Assembly (NCBI GenBank): GCA_949358305.1
Contig: CASHSZ010000046.1
Span: 1 to 54,000 of the forward strand
Direction: 5' to 3'
DNA length: 54,000 nucleotides
Source of the DNA: Strigamia acuminata
Lineage: Eukaryota; Arthropoda; Chilopoda; Geophilomorpha; Linotaeniidae
Under the pieces are notes generated by a model. The model was not told where the DNA came from and ran no database searches. It saw only the letters and a list, made by a program, of their open reading frames with translations. Positions within the stretch are counted from its first letter, which is position 1, and the number at the start of each line of letters is the position of its first letter. Positions 48,536 through 54,000 of the stretch are shown piece after piece. The translations under genes were made by a program, and so were the position numbers.

Positions 48536-50132
48536 ATGACGGACGGTTTCCCCAAAACGGACGCGGGCGCGCGCGTGTGGGTCGCCGCGACGACGTCGTA
48601 CCGGCAGGACGTCGGTTTCGCCGGCGGGACGCCCGGCTACTGCGGTCGCTGCGTGCCGAGCAGCTCGGAGTTCGATTACTTCGAGGAGCTGTTCGGCGAG
48701 GCGGCCCGTTTCATCGTGACCGCGACGAATCGAGCCATCCGGAGAGAGGCGAGAGAGGAGGAAATGGCGCGAGCGCAGGTGCCGAGAAAAAAACAACGGT
48801 GACGATCCGCGACACTCACTCTCACGCTCGTTTTCGTTTTCGTTTTCGTTCTAGGTGCTCGCCGCGTCGCGGCCACGGCCACGAGGTCCAAAGTCCAGAC
48901 GAACGACGGCGGCGACGACGACGACGACTGCTGCCGGTGGGAGCGTCGTGGCCGTTGCCGGTGGCAGCGGCACCCGACCCGGGGCGCGGTGCGCGGACCT
49001 GAGGGTGCGCCTCACCGCGGGCGACCGGGGGGCGGCCGACGCGGCCGCTCGACGACAATTAGCCCTTCCTCCCCTTCCTCCTCCTCCTCCTCCTCCTCCT
49101 CCTCCTCCTCTTCCTCGGCAGAGGGCACGTGGGCCGGTTCGACCCCTGGCGCTGGACGAGCTGTACGCGTACCTGGGCATTCTCGTGCTCACCGGTTACA
49201 ACCGACAGCCCGAACTGCGCCACTACTGGCAGGGCGACAGGCCCGGCGATCTCGGCGCGCCGGCCGTCCGACGAGCGATGACGCGCCAACGGTTCGAAGA
49301 GGTTTCGCGTTATCTCCACTACAGCACGCAGCCGTCGTACCAGCGGCTGCGCGTTGGCGGGTCGGCGGCCGGCTCCGACGGCGGCAGCACGACGGGAGAG
49401 AGGGCGGCGTTCTTGAAGGAACGCGAACGAGACGACGGCACGACGAAAGTCCGTTTGTTCGCCGATCTGGTGAACAAGCGCTTTCGCGCGTGCCGCGAGC
49501 CCAGCCAAACTCTCTGCGTCGACGAATCGATGATCGCCTACCGGGGTCGATCGGAGATGAAGGTGCGTGCGGGGGTCGCCCTCCGATCTCGTTTTTCTCT
49601 AACGTTCGTTCTTTCTTTCTTTCTTTCTTTCTTTCTTTAACGTTCTTCCCAGGTCCGTCAACCGGCCAAGCCCATCAAATGGGGCTTCGAGTTGTTCACA
49701 CTATGCGACGCGGGCACCGCCTACGTGCTGAACGACGAGGCGCACATCGGCAAACGCGCCAAAATGTTCTTCGACCCGGACGAGGAGCCGGAGCCAGAGT
49801 GAGTCACTTCGTCGTCGCTGTTTCTCTCCTTCGTTCTCACAATTCCTTCTTTTTCTTTTCTCTTTTTTTCGTTTCCAGGTACCCGGGCAGCATCATCGGA
49901 CGCATCGTCGTCTACGTCGCCAGGCACTACCTCGGCAAAGGGCACACGATTGCGTGCGACAATCGATTCACGTCCGCCGTGCTGTTCGAGCACCTCTTTG
50001 CCCGCCACAACACAATGGCCGTCGGGACGCTGCGGTCCAACGCGGCCCAAATGCCGCCCGACCTCCCGGACCCCAAGCGGTACCGAGCCAACGCGAGAGG
50101 TAAACCGCCCGCTCGCTCTTCGCATCGTCGGC

Positions 50133-50216
<84 letters not shown>

Positions 50217-50941
50217 CGATTGATTGATTGATTTCACTTCTTTTTTATTCATAGGCGATTTCCTGCATCGTCAGAGTGGCCGACTGTTGCTTACCTGGTG
50301 GAGGGACACGACGACCGTGAGTCTGCTCAGCACGAACGTCGACCCGTTGGCGGCGCCCGGGCACGTCTCCCGTCGCATCGGCGGCAACAGGGTGGACGTC
50401 CGTTGCCCGGCGCCCGCGCTTTCGTACACGCGCAATTTCCACTGGGTGGACGTGCTGAACAGGCTGGTCTCCTCGTTCCGCATCGGGCGCCGTTCCCCGT
50501 ACTGGCACCGGTACTTCTTCTTCCACAAGCTGAACCAAGGTGAGCGGGGCGCCGTTTGCCACCGATTAATCCGTCGCTAATTAATTCTCGCTTCTCTTCT
50601 CTTCTCTTCTTCCAGTGTGCGTCAACGCCCGAATCAATATGCTCGAGGCGACCTCGGGCGCGCGAGGCGGCCGATCGCAGCTGCAGTTCAGGAGAGCGCT
50701 CGCCACCCAACTCGTGTCTCGACGGGAGGGGGCCGTGCCGGGCGCGGCCCCCGCGCCCGGCGGACCCGTCGTCCACCGGCTCGAACACACGTCCAAGAGC
50801 AAGCGGTGCAAGGTGTGTTACGTGCGCCGCAAGGAACGGCACGAGAGCAGTTGGTGGTGCGTCCCCTGCGAAATCAACCTGTGCCGGCCGAAACACGGTC
50901 GCGATTGTTTTCAGATCCACGTGGCCGGCGCGGACAAGTGA
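48536..50941 (+). CDS. piggyBac-like transposase (DDE_Tnp_1_7 type), six exons
   Basis: PiggyBac-family transposases cut and paste DNA at TTAA with a DDD catalytic core. Exons 48536-48778, 48855-49562, 49653-49798, 49879-50099, 50255-50539 and 50616-50941 join in frame with GT..AG introns to 642 residues ending TGA. Landmarks: a family-typical N-terminal stretch (EFDYFEELF, then TNRAI); a low-complexity insert with a Pro run; LDELYAYLGI; VDESMIAYRGRS with D304; ACDNRFTS with D393; GDFLHRQSG; WVDVLNRL with D505; and a C-terminal cysteine-rich zinc domain (C599, C602, C616, C619, C624, C632, H636). All three catalytic Asp positions are present with family-like spacing (89 and 112; T. ni piggyBac has 78 and 101). 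The usual second Asp of the GVDxxD motif is Asn508. Multiple introns are unusual for a mobile copy, and no terminal repeats were found, so domestication is possible. An AATAAA lies at 51196. Confidence 0.93.
50131..50232. repeat. (GATT)n microsatellite in transposase intron 4
   Basis: About 100 bp of GATT with one GATC, inside the intron between exons 4 and 5 of the transposase gene. Both splice sites outside it are intact. Confidence 0.93.
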
Positions 50942-51269
50942 CCGCGACGTTTCCACGACCGAGCGCGCGCCGACGCTCGGGCGGCCAACCGGCCGGTTAA
51001 TTTTGTTTTATTTCATTCCTCCATTTGCCAGAACGCGGCGGAGTAGTTTTGTTTGTTTTGCTTATTTATTTATTTATTCATTTATTCCATTTTTTTTGTA
51101 AGTTAATTTTATTATTTATTAACAAAGGCAACAATGACGACGTATTGTCGATGCCGACAAAGAAAAAGAAAAAAAAGAAAACAAACGAACAAATCAATAA
51201 AAACGAACAAAAACAGACAAGTGAAACGAAAACGTGTGAATTAATTAGCTCGATCGGCCAACCAATCAA
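50942..51269. other. Convergent 3' intergenic region with opposing poly(A) signals
   Basis: The transposase gene ends at 50941 and the coiled-coil gene ends at 51270 on the other strand. A plus-strand AATAAA is at 51196-51201 and minus-strand AATAAA (TTTATT) at 51065-51070 and further right, so the two 3' UTRs probably overlap. Confidence 0.6.
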
Positions 51270-52895
<1,626 letters not shown>

Positions 52896-53179
52896 CCGTA
52901 AAAAAAAAAAAATGGCGTCGGAGAAAAAAAAAACCTATGGCGTGGTCGGAATGCGACTGTCTGTCTGCCTGCCTGTCAGTCCGTCAGCCAGCCAGTCAGC
53001 TGACGACACGAAAAAAATAAAAAAAAAATGAACAAACAAACAAACAAACAAATAAATAATAGTAATAATAATAATAATTATTATTAAACAAAAAATAATT
53101 AATAACCGGTAACTAATTAACGACGATTAACAACGGCGAGAATGAATGGTAACGACGGCGAACGTTGTCGTTGAAATTG
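52896..53179. other. AT-rich upstream region of the coiled-coil gene
   Basis: Poly(A), CTGTCTGCCTGC-type repeats, (AAAC)n and (AATAAT)n. The AT-rich part with ACGACGATTAA before the SINE resembles the same position left of the SINE at 21325 (21220-21320). No gene seen. Confidence 0.5.
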
Positions 53180-53465
53180 GCGGCGCTTTATCATCGGCCC
53201 CGAGTGGCCGAGCGGGCAGGGTGACCTGCCGCACGGAGCTGGTGACCGAGGGTTCGAGTCCCGCTTCCCGCCGATTTTTCATTTCTGGCAAAAACTGTAT
53301 TGTCAAACAAATACGCATTCCTGGGGTTTCGATTGATATTGCCCCGTTCCAGTTCGTTCGTCCATACTTATTAGTTCTCTTCAGATGGTGATGATGAACA
53401 CTCTCCCGCGGGGTTGCGGGAGGGTGGGGGGGGAGTCGAAAGATTCGGCTCTCCTTTTATTTATT
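53180..53465 (+). repeat. tRNA-derived SINE-like element
   Basis: A-box-like TGGCCGAGCGGG at 53215, B-box GGTTCGAGTCC at 53251-53261, hairpin CTCCCGCGGGGTTGCGGGAG, then GTCGAAAGATTCGGCTCTCC and a (TTTA)n tail. It is of the same subfamily as the copy at 21325-21600, including the CTGGCAAA..TATTGTCAAACA body. Confidence 0.77.
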
Positions 53466-53511
53466 TATTTATTTTATTTTATTTTATTTTATTTTTTTCG
53501 TTTACATACAT

Positions 53512-54000
53512 ATCCTTCGGAAGCGAGTGCACCCGCAAAATCCGCACTTTGGGAGTGACTATTCCTCGGATTCCGGCCGGACCAAACTCTTCCGGAAAAT
53601 GTCCGGGGGAATGCTGAGAGTGCCGATAGACGACATTCGATTTTATGTCGTGGATTTTTGTGCGGTTTGCGCCGTGTTTATTATTCGTACGAGATTTGGT
53701 ATTTTCGCAGGGTTGTTGTCGCGCGAGATTCATCGGGGTAAAGCGAGTTCATCAACGACCTCGCCGGTGAATGTTGCTAAAAATCTGTGCAAGTGTTGTC
53801 AAATATTGCCGTGATTCGATGGAATTTTTGTCAGACATTGGGAAATTTTTTTTGACTTGTCCAACGCGCCAGTAAATCGAGCGTCCACACGCGCCCACAT
53901 GCGTGAACAGTGCACTCGCCCTCCGCGCCCCGTCGGCGTAGGCGCCGGCCGTCCCCCCTTTCTCTCTCTCTCTCTCTCTTCCGCCCGGGAATCGCCCTTC
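53512..54000 (+). repeat. Junction module, copy 2 (runs off the window)
   Basis: Appears identical to 28739-29227 and continues to the window edge. If the arrangement repeats, the bases after 54000 should follow 29228 onward: AT foldback, GC module, satellite. Confidence 0.92.

Overview
This window is nuclear DNA of a eukaryote, almost certainly an animal. It has spliceosomal introns with GT..AG ends, AATAAA signals, tRNA-derived SINE-like repeats, long (CT)n, (AAAT)n and (GATT)n microsatellites, and a piggyBac-family transposase gene. CpG is abundant, as in many invertebrates. I cannot assign a species; arthropod is only a guess. Most short open frames are low-complexity or repeat artefacts. 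Only five gene models survive splice-phase checking: a small acidic protein (seen twice), a zinc-finger/PHD protein (one complete copy, one 5' fragment), a piggyBac-like transposase, a charged coiled-coil protein, and one 3' exon of another coiled-coil protein.

Layout. 1-9945: GC-rich satellite built on an 11-bp core (GTTAACGGGCC) arranged in an approximately 832-bp higher-order repeat. 9946-12090: AT-rich flank and the small acidic gene (minus strand). 12091-18530: ten head-to-tail copies of an approximately 600-bp non-coding unit ending in a TTCG-capped hairpin and an (AAAT)n tail. 18531-19758: low-complexity DNA. 19759-20997: exons 1-4 of the zinc-finger/PHD gene, cut off inside the (CT)n of intron 4. 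21143-22755: a SINE, low-complexity DNA, the orphan coiled-coil 3' exon and a (GA)n tract. 22755-29600: a mosaic of AT-rich foldback modules and GC-rich modules that bracket two smaller satellite blocks. 29600-32865: more of the satellite. 32108-43966 repeats 9188-21061 almost base for base. This second copy then continues into the rest of the zinc-finger/PHD gene (to 46276), three tandem SINE-like units, the piggyBac transposase gene (48536-50941), the convergent coiled-coil gene (52895-51270), another SINE, and from 53512 a copy of the sequence that starts at 28739.

Reading of the whole. The direct repeat of 28739 at 53512 (24773 bp apart) and the approximately 11.9-kb near-identical duplication suggest a macrosatellite-like or recently amplified unit of about 25 kb. 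Each complete unit would hold satellite, foldback modules, the 600-bp array and four intron-containing genes. The left unit appears rearranged, with its break in the (CT)n of intron 4. One gene encodes a transposase whose family targets TTAA, and the neighbouring satellite offers TTAA about every 11 bp. Whether the four genes form one large mobile element or are host genes caught in an amplified block is inference.
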